Positions 7,787-17,342 of a stretch of DNA of 64,000 nt are shown piece by piece. Under the pieces are notes generated by a model. That model worked only from the letters and a program-made list of their open reading frames with translations, was not told where the DNA came from and made no database searches. Source of the stretch: Streptomyces sp. A1277 (GTDB lineage Bacteria > Actinomycetota > Actinomycetes > Streptomycetales > Streptomycetaceae). Within the stretch, counting starts at the first letter, position 1; every line of letters starts with the position of its first letter. The position numbers were made by a program, and so were the translations under genes. Location: positions 1-64,000 of the forward strand of contig NZ_SSBI01000013.1 in NCBI RefSeq assembly GCF_004795015.1, written 5' to 3'.

Positions 7787-9118
7787 TCATCGCCGGCCGC
7801 CGGGGCCGGTGGCGGCGCGGGCGGCGATCGCCTGCCGGTAGAGGGCGGCGGTGCCGATCGCGGCCTGCTTCCAGGTGAACCGGGCGAGCACCCGCTCGCG
7901 CCCCGCGGCCCCGAGCCGGGCGCGCAGCTCCGCGTCGCCGAGCAGCCGGCCGAGCGCGTCGGCGAGGGCGCCGGGGTCGGCGGGCGGCACCGCGAGGCAG
8001 GTCTCGCCGTCCGGGCCCGCCACCTCGGGGATCGCCCCTCCGGTGGTGGCGACGAGCGGGGTGCCGGTGGCCATGGCCTCGGCGGCGGGCAGCGAGAAGC
8101 CCTCGTACAGCGAGGGGACGCAGGCGATCTGGGCGCCGCGCACCAGGTCGACCAGCTCGGTGTCGCTGATGCCCTTGACGAACTCGACGGCGTCCGCGAG
8201 CCCGTGCCGCTCGATGGCCTGGGCGACCGGCCCGTCCTCGGCGCGGCGGCCGACGACGACGAGGTGGGCGGCGGGGTTGCCGGTGCGGAGCTTGGCGAGC
8301 GCTTCGACCAGGTGGACGAGGCCCTTGAGCGGGACGTCGGCGCTGGAGGTGGTGACGATCCGGCCGGGGACCTCGGCGACCGAGGGGTCGGGCGACCACA
8401 GGCCGGTGTCGGCGCCGATGTGGACGACGTGGACGCGGCGGGGGTCCACGCCGAGGTGGTCCGTGATCTCGTCCTTGGAGGAGCCGGAGACGGTGAGCAC
8501 GGACGGCAGCCGGCGCGCGACCCGCTTCTGCATGCGGGTGAAGGCGTACCAGCGGCGCACGGAGGCGCGGCGGCGGCGGGTGGGGGCCGCGTCCAGGTCG
8601 AGCTGCCGGTCGACGGTGATGGGGTGGTGGATCGTGGTGACGAGGGGGGCGCCGAGGTCGCCGAGGAGCCCGTAGCCGAGCGTCTGGTTGTCGTGGATGA
8701 CGTCGAACTCGCCGCGCCGGGCGGCGAGGTGGCGCCGGGCCCGCAGGCTGAAGGTGAGCGGTTCGGGGAAGCCGCCGGTCCACATGGTGGCGACCTCGGC
8801 GGCGTCGATCCAGTCCCGGTACTCGCCGCGCTTCGGGGTGCGGAACGGGTCGGGCTGCCGGTAGAGGTCGAGGCTGGGCAGTTCGGTGAGCGGGACGCCC
8901 TCGTCGAGCACCGGGTAGGGCTGGGCGCCGATGACCTCGACGCTGTGGCCGAGGCGGGCGAGTTCGCGGGCGAGATGGCGTACGTAGACGCCCTGTCCGC
9001 CGCAGAAGGGGTTGCCCTTGTACGTGAGGAGCGCGATGCGCAGGGGGCCGTCTCCGTCGCCCGTGCCCGACGTACCGGGGCCCGTGCGGGGGCCCGACTC
9101 TATGGCCTCAGCGGTCAC
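7787..9118 (-). CDS. GT4-family glycosyltransferase
   Basis: Predicted 443 residues from the GTG at 9118, chosen because AGAAGGGGG lies just upstream; a GTG six codons earlier is the alternative. It is a GT-B fold retaining glycosyltransferase. The N-domain has IALLTYKGNPFCGGQGVYVRHLARELARLGHSV, and the C-domain has IVTTSSADVPLKGLVHLVEAL, LVVVGRR and the donor-binding PSLYEGFSLPAAEAMATGTPLVAT with the EX7E motif. The sugar is probably a nucleotide-activated hexose (family knowledge). It heads a three-gene operon. Its promoter region is shared with the divergent KstR-like gene and holds a KstR-type operator at 9173-9186, so steroid or lipid signals may control the operon (inference). Confidence 0.9.
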   Translation of the reverse strand: MTAEAIESGPRTGPGTSGTGDGDGPLRIALLTYKGNPFCGGQGVYVRHLARELARLGHSVEVIGAQPYPVLDEGVPLTELPSLDLYRQPDPFRTPKRGEYRDWIDAAEVATMWTGGFPEPLTFSLRARRHLAARRGEFDVIHDNQTLGYGLLGDLGAPLVTTIHHPITVDRQLDLDAAPTRRRRASVRRWYAFTRMQKRVARRLPSVLTVSGSSKDEITDHLGVDPRRVHVVHIGADTGLWSPDPSVAEVPGRIVTTSSADVPLKGLVHLVEALAKLRTGNPAAHLVVVGRRAEDGPVAQAIERHGLADAVEFVKGISDTELVDLVRGAQIACVPSLYEGFSLPAAEAMATGTPLVATTGGAIPEVAGPDGETCLAVPPADPGALADALGRLLGDAELRARLGAAGRERVLARFTWKQAAIGTAALYRQAIAARAATGPGGRR

Positions 9119-9172
9119 ACTCGGCCCCCTTCTCACTGCGTGTTCGCCGGAGCGTAACCGCTCACGCTAATC

Positions 9173-9186
9173 TAGAACAAGTTTCA
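9173..9186. promoter_or_regulatory. KstR-type operator
   Basis: TAGAACAAGTTTCA fits the mycobacterial/rhodococcal KstR consensus TNNAACNNGTTNNA at every fixed position. It lies in the 230-bp divergent region between the GT4 gene (55 bp from its start) and the KstR-like TetR gene. The location suits autoregulation plus control of the GT4 operon. The consensus is from established knowledge of KstR; binding here is inferred. Confidence 0.65.
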
Positions 9187-9348
9187 GACTGGATCGTTCA
9201 ATGAGCTACGAATCTACCGGCAGGTAGCGTCGGTGCAACGGCCGGATCAGGTGATTCGCGCCACGGCACACACCCTGGCATGCTGTGCGCCGCCGCACCG
9301 GCCGTCGCGTCCTCGCGGACGCGGGGAGAAGCCACGGGGATGGGACAC

Positions 9349-9960
9349 ATGACAGCGGAAGCCAGACCGGCATCGCCGCCCCTGACGGAACGCCAGGAGG
9401 CCCGCCGCCGCCGCATCCTGCACGCCAGCGCCCAGCTCGCCGGGAAGGGCGGTTTCGAGGCCGTCCAGATGCGCGAGGTGGCGGAGGCCGCCGGGGTCGC
9501 CCTCGGCACCCTGTACCGGTACTTCCCGTCCAAGGTCCACCTCCTCGTCGCCACCATGCAGGACCAGCTCCAGCACATGCACACCACCCTCCGCAAGCGC
9601 CCCCCGGCCGGGGACGACGCGGCGGCCCGGGTCGCCGACACCCTGATGCGGGCCTTCCGCGCGATGCAGCGCGAACCGCACCTCGCGGACGCGATGGTCC
9701 GGGCCCTGACCTTCGCGGACCGCAGCGTGAGCCCCGAGGTGGACACCGTCTCGCGGCTCACGACCGCGATCATCCTGGACGCGATGGGGACCGGCCACCC
9801 GACGCCGGAACAGCTCTCGGCCGTCCGGGTGATCGAGCACACCTGGCACTCGGCGCTGATCACCTGGCTCTCCGGCCGGGCGTCGATCGCGCAGGTGCGC
9901 ACGGACATCGAGACGGTGTGCCGGCTCATCGACCTGTCGGCGCCGGACCCGGCCTCCTGA
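9349..9960 (+). CDS. TetR-family regulator, KstR-like
   Basis: Predicted 203 residues. The ATG at 9349 has GGGG at 9336-9339; an in-frame ATG at 9340 is also possible. The helix-turn-helix (residues about 20-65: RRRRILHASAQLAGKGGFEAVQMREVAEAAGVALGTLYRYFPSKVHLL) is strikingly like KstR, the TetR repressor of cholesterol catabolism that is released by steroid acyl-CoA. The ligand domain keeps the KstR-like FRAMQREPHLADAMVRALTFAD and HTWHSALITWLSGRAS segments. A perfect KstR-type site lies in its own promoter region, and two near-perfect sites lie 28 kb away between a FadA5-like thiolase and a CYP125-like P450. I infer that it is a Streptomyces KstR orthologue; the effector has not been shown. 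Confidence 0.85.
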   Translation: MTAEARPASPPLTERQEARRRRILHASAQLAGKGGFEAVQMREVAEAAGVALGTLYRYFPSKVHLLVATMQDQLQHMHTTLRKRPPAGDDAAARVADTLMRAFRAMQREPHLADAMVRALTFADRSVSPEVDTVSRLTTAIILDAMGTGHPTPEQLSAVRVIEHTWHSALITWLSGRASIAQVRTDIETVCRLIDLSAPDPAS

Positions 9961-10095
9961 CCCGGGCGGGCGGCTGCCATGTGCGGCACCCACACGCTCC
10001 GGGGGCGAGGTGGGGTGCCCTGCACCATATCGACGGCGGCACGGTGTTCATACGGTTCGGCGACATCACAGGAACACGCCGAGGAGCCGGTCACC

Positions 10096-11346
10096 ATGCC
10101 CCGCACAGCCAGCAGAGCCCGCAGAGCCCGCAGATCCCTCAGTGACATCCGTACCGTCGCCGTCCTGGCCGCAGCCGGCCTGCTGCTGACCGGCTGCACC
10201 GCCGCCGGGAAGGCGGGCGACTCCGGCTCGGCGAAGTCCGCCGACGACGCGGCCGTGAAGGTCGGCCTGGTGTACTCCAGGACCGGGCTCCTCGCCGACT
10301 ACGGCAAGCAGTACCGCGACGGCTTCATGGCCGGCCTGGACTACGCCACCAAGGGCACCCGCAAGGCCGGCGGCCACCCCATCGAGGTCACCGAGCAGGA
10401 CGACGCGGGCGACCCCGGCAAGGCCGTCTCCGCCGCGAAGAACCTGATCGGCAAGGGCTACAAGGTGCTGGCCGGCACCACCGACTCCGGCGTCGCCCTC
10501 CAGATGGCCCCGCTCGCCGCCCAGAACAAGATCCTCTACGTCAACGGCCCGGCCGCCACCGACGCGGTGACCGGCGTCAACGACTACACCTTCCGCTCGG
10601 GCCGGCAGTCCTACCAGGACATCCTGACGGCGGGGACGATGCTCGGTGAGGCCAAGGGCAAGAAGGTCACGGTGCTCGCCCAGGACTCCACCTTCGGCCA
10701 GGCCAACGTCGCCGCCGTCAAGGCGGTGCTCGGCGAGAAGGGCGCGAAGGTGGGCTCGGTGCTGGCTCCGCCCAGCGCGACGGACCTGACGCCGTTCGCC
10801 CGGCAGGTCAAGGCGGGCGGGCCCGACCTGGTCTTCGTCGCCTGGGCCGGCTCCACCGCCCCGGCGCTGTGGACCGCGCTGGACCAGCAGGGCGTGCTCG
10901 GCGCGAGCAAGGTCGTCACCGGCCTGGCCGGCACCGCCTCGTACCCCGTCTTCGGGGCCGCCGGGTCCAAGGTGTCGTTCCTGGCGCACTACTTCCCGGG
11001 CGCGGGCGGCGGCAACGCCGTGGAGAAGGCGATGCTGGACGCCGTGACGAAGGACGGCGGCCGGCCCGACCTGTTCACGCCGGACGGCTTCACCGCCGCC
11101 CAGATGATCGTGCACGCCATCGAGGAGGGCAGCGCCACCGACACCGCCGCGATGGTGAAGGCCCTGGAGGGCTGGAGCTTCGACGGGGTCAAGGGGCGGA
11201 CCCGGGTCCGGGGCGAGGACCACGCGCTGCTGCAGCCGATGTTCGTGGCCCAGCTGGACGGCAAGGGCAAGACGGCCGAGCCGAAGCTGCTGGACACCGA
11301 GCAGATGGACGCCGTGGCACCGCCCGTGAAGCCCGCGGCGGGCTGA
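10096..11346 (+). CDS. ABC transporter substrate-binding lipoprotein (LivK/type-1 PBP)
   Basis: A 416-residue extracytoplasmic solute-binding lipoprotein. GAGGAG lies 9 bases before the ATG. An Arg-rich N-region, a hydrophobic core and the lipobox LLTGC (Cys about 34) precede a periplasmic-binding-protein type 1 fold (VKVGLVYSRTGLLADYGKQY, VTEQDDAGDPGKAVSAAKNLI, AGTTDSGVALQMAPLA, TPDGFTAAQMIVHAIE). This is the branched-chain amino acid/amide importer class. It starts a six-gene operon running to 15758 with overlapping stops and starts. The true substrate could be a carboxylic or amino acid derivative, given that the hydrolase gene ends the operon (inference). Confidence 0.93.
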   Translation: MPRTASRARRARRSLSDIRTVAVLAAAGLLLTGCTAAGKAGDSGSAKSADDAAVKVGLVYSRTGLLADYGKQYRDGFMAGLDYATKGTRKAGGHPIEVTEQDDAGDPGKAVSAAKNLIGKGYKVLAGTTDSGVALQMAPLAAQNKILYVNGPAATDAVTGVNDYTFRSGRQSYQDILTAGTMLGEAKGKKVTVLAQDSTFGQANVAAVKAVLGEKGAKVGSVLAPPSATDLTPFARQVKAGGPDLVFVAWAGSTAPALWTALDQQGVLGASKVVTGLAGTASYPVFGAAGSKVSFLAHYFPGAGGGNAVEKAMLDAVTKDGGRPDLFTPDGFTAAQMIVHAIEEGSATDTAAMVKALEGWSFDGVKGRTRVRGEDHALLQPMFVAQLDGKGKTAEPKLLDTEQMDAVAPPVKPAAG

Positions 11347-11349
11347 ACC

Positions 11350-12134
11350 GTGACCGCACCCCACACCCTCGGGCCGGCAGGCCCGGCGGACCGGGTGGCG
11401 CCCGTGCTCCAGCTGGAGGGACTCGGCTGGAGCGTCGGCGGCGCCACCATCGTCGAAGACGTCACGCTGAGCGTCCGCGAGGGCGAGTTCCTCGCCTTCA
11501 TCGGGCCCAACGGGGCGGGCAAGACCTCCCTGTTCAACCTCATCAGCGGGCTCAACCTGCCCACCGCGGGCCGCATCGAGCTGGACGGCGCCGAGATGAC
11601 GGACCGGCCCGCGCACGCAAGGGCCAGGCGCGGGATCGGCCGGACCTTCCAGACCTCCAGCCTGTGGCCCGCGATGACCGTCGCCGACCACGTCCGGCTC
11701 GCCGCACAGGCCGCCCGGGGCGGCTCGTACCGGCTGTGGCGGCCCGCCGACCCGTACACCGCCGAGGTGGCCGGGGTCCTGGAACGCACCGGGCTCGCCC
11801 ACCGGGCGAAGGCCACGGCGGCCGAACTCTCGCACGGCGAGAAGCGGAAGCTGGAGCTGGCCGTGCTGCTGGTGGGCGAACCCCGGCTGATGCTGCTCGA
11901 CGAGCCGATGGCCGGGGTGAGCGCCGAGGAGGTCCCGGCGCTGACCGAACTCATCCGCACCCTGCACCGGGAGGAGGGGCGCACGGTCCTCATGGTCGAA
12001 CACCACATGGACGTCCTGCTGGGCCTCGCGGACCGGCTCGCCGTGATGCACCACGGCCGGCTGCTGGCCCTGGACACCCCCGGCGCGGTCACCGCCGACC
12101 CGACCGTGCAGCAGGCGTACCTCGGGGAGGGGCT

Positions 12135-12138
<4 letters not shown>
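11350..12138 (+). CDS. livG: ABC transporter ATP-binding protein (LivG-type)
   Basis: A 262-residue ATPase from a GTG start 3 bp after the binding-protein stop. It has Walker A GPNGAGKTS, Q-loop GRTFQTSSLW, a signature LSHGEKRKLELA (H in place of the usual second G), Walker B LMLLDEPMAGVS and the H-loop VEHHMDV. The MAGVS/HHMDV features mark the LivG branch. It would pair with the next ATPase on the two permeases encoded downstream. The symbol reflects family type only. Confidence 0.93.
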
Positions 12139-12880
<742 letters not shown>

Positions 12881-12881
<1 letters not shown>

Positions 12882-13768
12882 TGTCCACCCTCGTCCTGCT
12901 CACCATGACCGGACTCGGTCTGGGGGCCCTCTACTTCCTCGTCGCGTCCGGACTCTCGCTGATCTTCGGCCTGATGGACGTGCTCAACTTCGCGCACGGG
13001 GCGCTGCTGTCCATCGGCGCGTACGGCACCTGGTGGGCCGCGTCCGGGAACCTGCCCGGCGCGGGCCCCGGCGGGGCCGGCTTCGTGCTGGCGGTCCTGT
13101 TCGGTACGGCGGTGGGCACCACCGCCGCCGTGCTGCTGGAACTCGCCGTCGTCCGCCCGCTCTACACCCGGCCGCGCGAGCAGGTGCTCGCCACGGTCGG
13201 GGTGGGGCTCGCCGTCCCCGCGCTGCTCTCCGGCATCTGGGGCTCGGACGCCCACACCTTCCCCGGGCCCGAGGCGCTGGGCGGGACCTTCGGGCTGCTG
13301 GGCGCGCAGGTCCCGGTCAACCGGCTGGTGCTGGTGGGGGCGGCGGTCGTGGTGCTGGTGGCACTGCGGCTGTTCCTCGGCCGGACCCGGCACGGCCTGG
13401 TCGTCCGGGCGGGGGTCGAGGACCGGGCGATGGTCACCGCGCTCGGCATCGACGTCCGCAGGGCGTTCACGCTGGTCTTCGCGATCGGCGGCTGCGCGGC
13501 GGCGCTGGGCGGGGCGCTCGGCGGGCTGTACTTCGGCTCGGTCGACCCCCACCAGGGCACCTCGCTGCTGATCTTCGCGTTCGTCGTCGTGGTCACCGGC
13601 GGCATGGGCTCGGTGACCGGCGCCGCCGTGGCGTCCGTGGTCATCGGCCTGGTCCAGCAGTTCGCCAACTACTACACCGCAGCGGGGCTCGGCGATCTGG
13701 CGGTCGTCGTCCTGCTCGCCGTGCTGCTGCTGATCCGGCCGCGCGGACTGACGGGGAGGCTCGCGTGA
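12881..13768 (+). CDS. livH: branched-chain amino acid-type ABC permease (LivH-type)
   Basis: A 295-residue permease with about eight hydrophobic helices. GLGLGALYFLVASGLSLIFGLMDVLNFAHGALLSIGAY at the N-terminus is the LivH hallmark, and ALGIDVRRAFTLVFAIGGCAAALGGALGG near residue 200 is the coupling (EAA-like) loop. GGMGSVTGAAVASVVIGLVQQF closes the domain. It forms the membrane channel with the next gene product. Its start and stop both overlap its neighbours by 1-4 bp. Confidence 0.93.
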
Positions 13769-14877
13769 GCACCGCCACCGACACACACGACCGCACCGGC
13801 GAGCGGCCGGACACGGCTCCGGCCACGGCCGGGCGGGCCCGGCCGCTGCGCTGGTGGCCCGCCGCCGTCCTGCTGGTGCTGGTGGCCGCGCCGTTCAGCG
13901 CCGTGCCGGTGCCGGGCGTGCTCGACGGGCCCCTCGGCTCGGCGGGCAGTCTGCAACTCCTGGCGACCTGCCTGCTGTTCGGCGCTCTGGCCACCGGCTA
14001 CGACCTGCTGCTCGGGCGGACCGGGCTGCTCTCGTTCGGCCATGCCCTGTACTTCGCGGCGGGCAGCTACGCCACCAACCTGTTCCTGCTGGAGGCGGGG
14101 CTGCCGTTCGCCCTCGCCACGGTCCTCGGGCTGCTCTTCGGGATCGCGCTGGCGCTGGCCCTGGGGTCGGTGAGCCTGCGCGTCACCGGCATCGGCTTCT
14201 CGATGGTGACCCTGGCGTTCGCCCAGGCGGGCTCGATCCTGGTGTCCCGCAACCCCGGCGGGGTCACCGGCGGCGAGGAGGGCCGGGCGGCCCCGTCCGA
14301 CCTGCTGCCGTCCTCGCTCGTCGGCATCGACAACACCGCGAACCTGTACTGGATCGCGCTGGCCTACCTCGTCCTCACCCTGGGCGTCGTCCACTGGGCG
14401 GTCCGCTCCCCCACCGGCCGCGTCTGGGAGGGCATCAAGGAGAACGAGCGCCGGGTGGAGGTGCTGGGCCTCAAGCCGTACGGGTTCAAGCTGACGGCCT
14501 TCGTCGTCGCGGGCGGGCTCGCGGCGCTCGGCGGAATCGTGCACCTGCTCCTGACGGGCGGCTCCACACCCCAGACGACCGCCTCCGACTTCACGCTGTC
14601 GCTGCTCGTGATGGTGGTGCTCGGCGGCTCGGGGACCCGCTGGGGCCCGATGGTCGGCGGCATCCTCTACACCTGGGCCGACCACCGGCTCGGCGACCTG
14701 GCCGGTTCGGGCGCGGTCGCCGACCTGCCCGCCGTGCTGCGCGTACCGCTCTCGCAGCCGCTGTTCCTGCTGGGCGTGCTGTTCGTGGCCGTGGTACATC
14801 TGCTGCCCGGCGGCCTGGCCCGGCTGCCGTCCCGGCTGAGGGCCGTTTCGAACCGTAAGGAGACCGGAGACCAGTGA
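13765..14877 (+). CDS. livM: branched-chain amino acid-type ABC permease (LivM-type)
   Basis: A 370-residue permease from the GTG at 13765, which overlaps the previous stop by 4 bp. A charged N-terminal tail of about 30 residues precedes some ten hydrophobic helices. The LivM signature GLLSFGHALYFAAGSYATNLFL and the cytoplasmic coupling loop GRVWEGIKENERRVEVLGLKPYGFKLTAFVVAG are present, followed by VVLGGSGTRWGPMVGGILYT. It is the partner of the LivH-type protein. GTGA overlap with the following hydrolase shows that the hydrolase belongs to the same transcript. Confidence 0.93.
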   Translation: MSTATDTHDRTGERPDTAPATAGRARPLRWWPAAVLLVLVAAPFSAVPVPGVLDGPLGSAGSLQLLATCLLFGALATGYDLLLGRTGLLSFGHALYFAAGSYATNLFLLEAGLPFALATVLGLLFGIALALALGSVSLRVTGIGFSMVTLAFAQAGSILVSRNPGGVTGGEEGRAAPSDLLPSSLVGIDNTANLYWIALAYLVLTLGVVHWAVRSPTGRVWEGIKENERRVEVLGLKPYGFKLTAFVVAGGLAALGGIVHLLLTGGSTPQTTASDFTLSLLVMVVLGGSGTRWGPMVGGILYTWADHRLGDLAGSGAVADLPAVLRVPLSQPLFLLGVLFVAVVHLLPGGLARLPSRLRAVSNRKETGDQ

Positions 14878-15758
14878 TACCGCACGAGGAGATCCACGTC
14901 GCCGTGCCCGGAGGCGAGTTGGCCGCGCTGCGCTGGCGGGCCGCCGACCCGGACGCCCCGGTGGTGGTGGCGCTGCACGGCATCACCTCCAACGCGCTCT
15001 CCTGGGCGGCGGTGGCGCGGCTGCTGGCGGGACGGGTCACGCTGGTCGCCCCGGATCTGCGCGGCCGGGCCGGGAGTTCGCACCTGCCGGGCCCGTACGG
15101 CATCGCCGCGCACACCGACGACATCGCCGCCCTGACCGGAGCCCTGGGCCTGGACCGGGTGGTGCTGGCGGGCCACTCGATGGGCGCGTTCGTGGCGGCC
15201 CTGGCGGCGGTGCGCCACCCGTACCGTTTCGGGCCGCTGCTCCTCGTGGACGGCGGCATCGGCTTCCCGGCGCCGACGCACCTGACGCCGGACGAGCTGA
15301 TGACGGCGGTGATCGGCCCGGCGATGGACCGGCTGTCGATGACCTTCCCCGACCGGGCCGCCTACCGCGCGTTCTGGCAGGCGCACCCGGCCTTCGCGGA
15401 CGCCTGGTCCGAGGAGGTGGACGCGTACATCCAGCGCGACCTGACGGGTGAGGAGCCGGCCCTGCGCTCGTCCTGCCGGATCGAGGCGATCCGCACGGAC
15501 GGGGTCGGCCTGTTCGACGAGGAGGTGCTCTCGGCGGTCCGGAAGCTGCCCGCCGACGCGGTGCTGCTGTGGGCGGCGCGCGGCCTGATGGACGAGGAGC
15601 AGGGCCTGTACGACGAGGGCCGGCTGGCCGCCGCCGACCTGGGCGGGACCCGGGTGGAGCCGGTCGCGGTGCGGGACGTGAACCACTACACGGTCCTCAC
15701 GGGTGACCGGGGCGCGCGGGAGATCGCGGACCGGCTGGTGGCGTTCGCGCGCGCCTGA
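14874..15758 (+). CDS. alpha/beta-fold hydrolase, last gene of the importer operon
   Basis: A 294-residue hydrolase. The nucleophile elbow GHSMG (Ser about residue 101), oxyanion segment ALHGITSN, an acid in LLLVDGGIG or LLWAARGLMDE, and the late His in RDVNHYTVL form the expected triad. The GTG start overlaps the LivM stop by 4 bp. Coupling of an esterase or lactonase to an uptake system suggests that the imported compound is an ester, amide or lactone opened inside the cell (inference). A bidirectional terminator separates it from the convergent PHB-depolymerase gene. Confidence 0.9.
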   Translation: MIPHEEIHVAVPGGELAALRWRAADPDAPVVVALHGITSNALSWAAVARLLAGRVTLVAPDLRGRAGSSHLPGPYGIAAHTDDIAALTGALGLDRVVLAGHSMGAFVAALAAVRHPYRFGPLLLVDGGIGFPAPTHLTPDELMTAVIGPAMDRLSMTFPDRAAYRAFWQAHPAFADAWSEEVDAYIQRDLTGEEPALRSSCRIEAIRTDGVGLFDEEVLSAVRKLPADAVLLWAARGLMDEEQGLYDEGRLAAADLGGTRVEPVAVRDVNHYTVLTGDRGAREIADRLVAFARA

Positions 15759-15770
15759 GCGGGATACGGA

Positions 15771-15798
15771 GCGGGCCCGGCGGTGTCGCCGGGCCCGC
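15771..15798. terminator. bidirectional GC hairpin terminator
   Basis: The perfect 12-bp arms GCGGGCCCGGCG and CGCCGGGCCCGC flank a GTGT loop between two convergent genes, 13 bp after one stop and 13 bp from the other. Confidence 0.8.
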
Positions 15799-15811
15799 CC
15801 GTCCGTGCGGG

Positions 15812-17077
15812 TCAGGCGGCGCAGCCGCTGTCCGCGATGACGAAGTAGCCGGCCGGGGTCTCCTTCAGGGTGTGGCTGACGAAGACGTTGTACAGGCCCA
15901 TGTTCTGGTTCGAGCCGTTGGCGTAGACGTACCCGCCGGACATGTGCGCCCGGCCCGCCGTGACGTGGGCGTAGTTGGTGGCGCTGTAGCACGCGGCGGG
16001 GCCGGGTGTGCCGGGGTCGCCGCCGTCGCCCGGGTCGCCGCCGTCGCCCGGGTCGCCGCCGTCGCCGGGGGCGGTGCCGCCGTCCAGGCCCCAGAAGACG
16101 CCGGTGTAGTACGAGGAGCAGATGGAGCTCAGGAAGTAGGCGGCGGTCGAGCCGCACTGCTGGTCGCCCGAGCCGGGGGCGACGGCCAGGCCGTGGCCCA
16201 TGCCGGAGACCGAGTACATCTGCACCGCGGGCTTCCCGGAGGCGTCGTTGTAGACGGTACGGATGGTGTTGCCGGGCAGGGTGTCGGTGGACGACGGGGT
16301 CTGGCCGATGCCCCAGACGTTGGTCCACTGGTCGCGCAGGGCCGTGGCGTTGGCCGGGTAGACCGTGTAGTCGGACGTGCCCTGCCAGATCGCCACCCGG
16401 GGCCACGGGCCGCTGTAGCCGGGGTAGGCGGCGCGGACCTTGTCGCCCCACTGCGCGGGCGTCTGGCTCTGCGGGCCGTACTGGCAGGTCGAGGCGGCCA
16501 CCTGGCTCGTCGCGCACTGGGCGGGCAGCCCCGAGGCCACCGAGCCGCCCGCGAACACGTCCGGGTAGGCGGCGAGCAGGTCGGCGGTCATCCCGCCGCC
16601 CGCCGAAAGGCCGGTGACGTACACCCGGCGGGCGTCGGTGCCGTAGGTGCGCTTCGCGTAGTCGACCATCTGCACGATGGACGCGGCCTCGCCCTTGCCC
16701 CGGGTGTCGTCGGCCGGGTCGAACCAGTTGAAGCAGGACAGCGCGTTGTTGGCGGAGGTGGTCTGCGGGAAGACGACCGCGAAGCCCCAGGCGTCGGCGA
16801 ACTTCGGCCAGCCGGAGTTGGTGTAGTACGCGTCGGCGGTCTGCGTGCAGCCGTGCAGTGCGACGACGAGGGGGGCGTTGTCGGGGAGCTGGGCGGGGGT
16901 GTACGCGTACATCTGGAGGTTGCCGGGGTTGGTGCCGAAGCCGGTCACCTGCTGGAGGCCGGCGGCAGCTGCGGCGGGCTGCGCGGCGGCGGTGGCGGTC
17001 AGCGTCGCGGCGAGCAGAGCGAGGGCGGCGGTGGACGCGACGCGGCGGAAGAGGCGTTTCAGGATCGTTGGACGCAC
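15812..17077 (-). CDS. secreted PHB-depolymerase-family esterase with C-terminal binding domain
   Basis: Predicted 421 residues from the GTG at 17077 (GGGAG upstream). Residues 1-35 are a signal peptide ending TAAAQPAAAA. Residues about 45-310 are the Esterase_PHB catalytic domain: oxyanion LVVALHGCTQTADAY, nucleophile box TGLSAGGGM, and late SVSGMGHGLAVAPG with the catalytic His. A Gly/Asp/Pro linker of three GDGGDP repeats follows. A 60-residue C-terminal domain (CYSATNYAHVTAGRAHMSGG...NQNMGLYNVFVSHTLKET) resembles the substrate-binding domain of extracellular PHB depolymerases. The enzyme would hydrolyse polyhydroxybutyrate or a similar polyester outside the cell. It is divergent from a 3-hydroxybutyrate-dehydrogenase-type gene, which would oxidise the product. 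Confidence 0.9.
   Translation of the reverse strand: MRPTILKRLFRRVASTAALALLAATLTATAAAQPAAAAAGLQQVTGFGTNPGNLQMYAYTPAQLPDNAPLVVALHGCTQTADAYYTNSGWPKFADAWGFAVVFPQTTSANNALSCFNWFDPADDTRGKGEAASIVQMVDYAKRTYGTDARRVYVTGLSAGGGMTADLLAAYPDVFAGGSVASGLPAQCATSQVAASTCQYGPQSQTPAQWGDKVRAAYPGYSGPWPRVAIWQGTSDYTVYPANATALRDQWTNVWGIGQTPSSTDTLPGNTIRTVYNDASGKPAVQMYSVSGMGHGLAVAPGSGDQQCGSTAAYFLSSICSSYYTGVFWGLDGGTAPGDGGDPGDGGDPGDGGDPGTPGPAACYSATNYAHVTAGRAHMSGGYVYANGSNQNMGLYNVFVSHTLKETPAGYFVIADSGCAA
16014..16067. repeat. 18-bp tandem repeat encoding the esterase linker
   Basis: Three consecutive copies of GGGTCGCCGCCGTCGCCC (the third diverges at its end) encode GDGGDP on the minus strand. The copies are nearly identical at the DNA level, which points to slippage-prone, length-variable linker DNA. 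Confidence 0.85.
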
Positions 17078-17342
17078 GGGGCTGCATCTCCCTGTCGTGG
17101 GGGTGGGGGGCCGATGGGGTCGCTGCCGGAACCTACGAGCAGCCGGGGCCCCCGCCCATGTGGCAGACGGACACCGGCGGGCCCCGGCTGTGTGCGGCCG
17201 GTCCCTTGCGCCGCCCCCGGGCCCGGCGCGGGGGGCCGCCCGGCGGGGACCGGCACCACGTACGCCGCCACCATGCCGGGGCGGGAGGGTGTGTGCACCG
17301 GCGCCATGTGACACGGGCCGCCGCGTACCTACCGTGACGGCC

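Noticed and set aside
7007..9157. A 716-codon + strand frame opposite the methyltransferase and GT4 genes
   Set aside because: It is the Gly/Ala/Arg/Val-rich antisense of two real genes and has no family features; a high-GC artefact.
16000..16070. CRISPR-like array in the esterase gene
   Set aside because: The repeats are 18-bp units with no spacers and encode a protein linker. No CRISPR array or cas gene was seen in the window.
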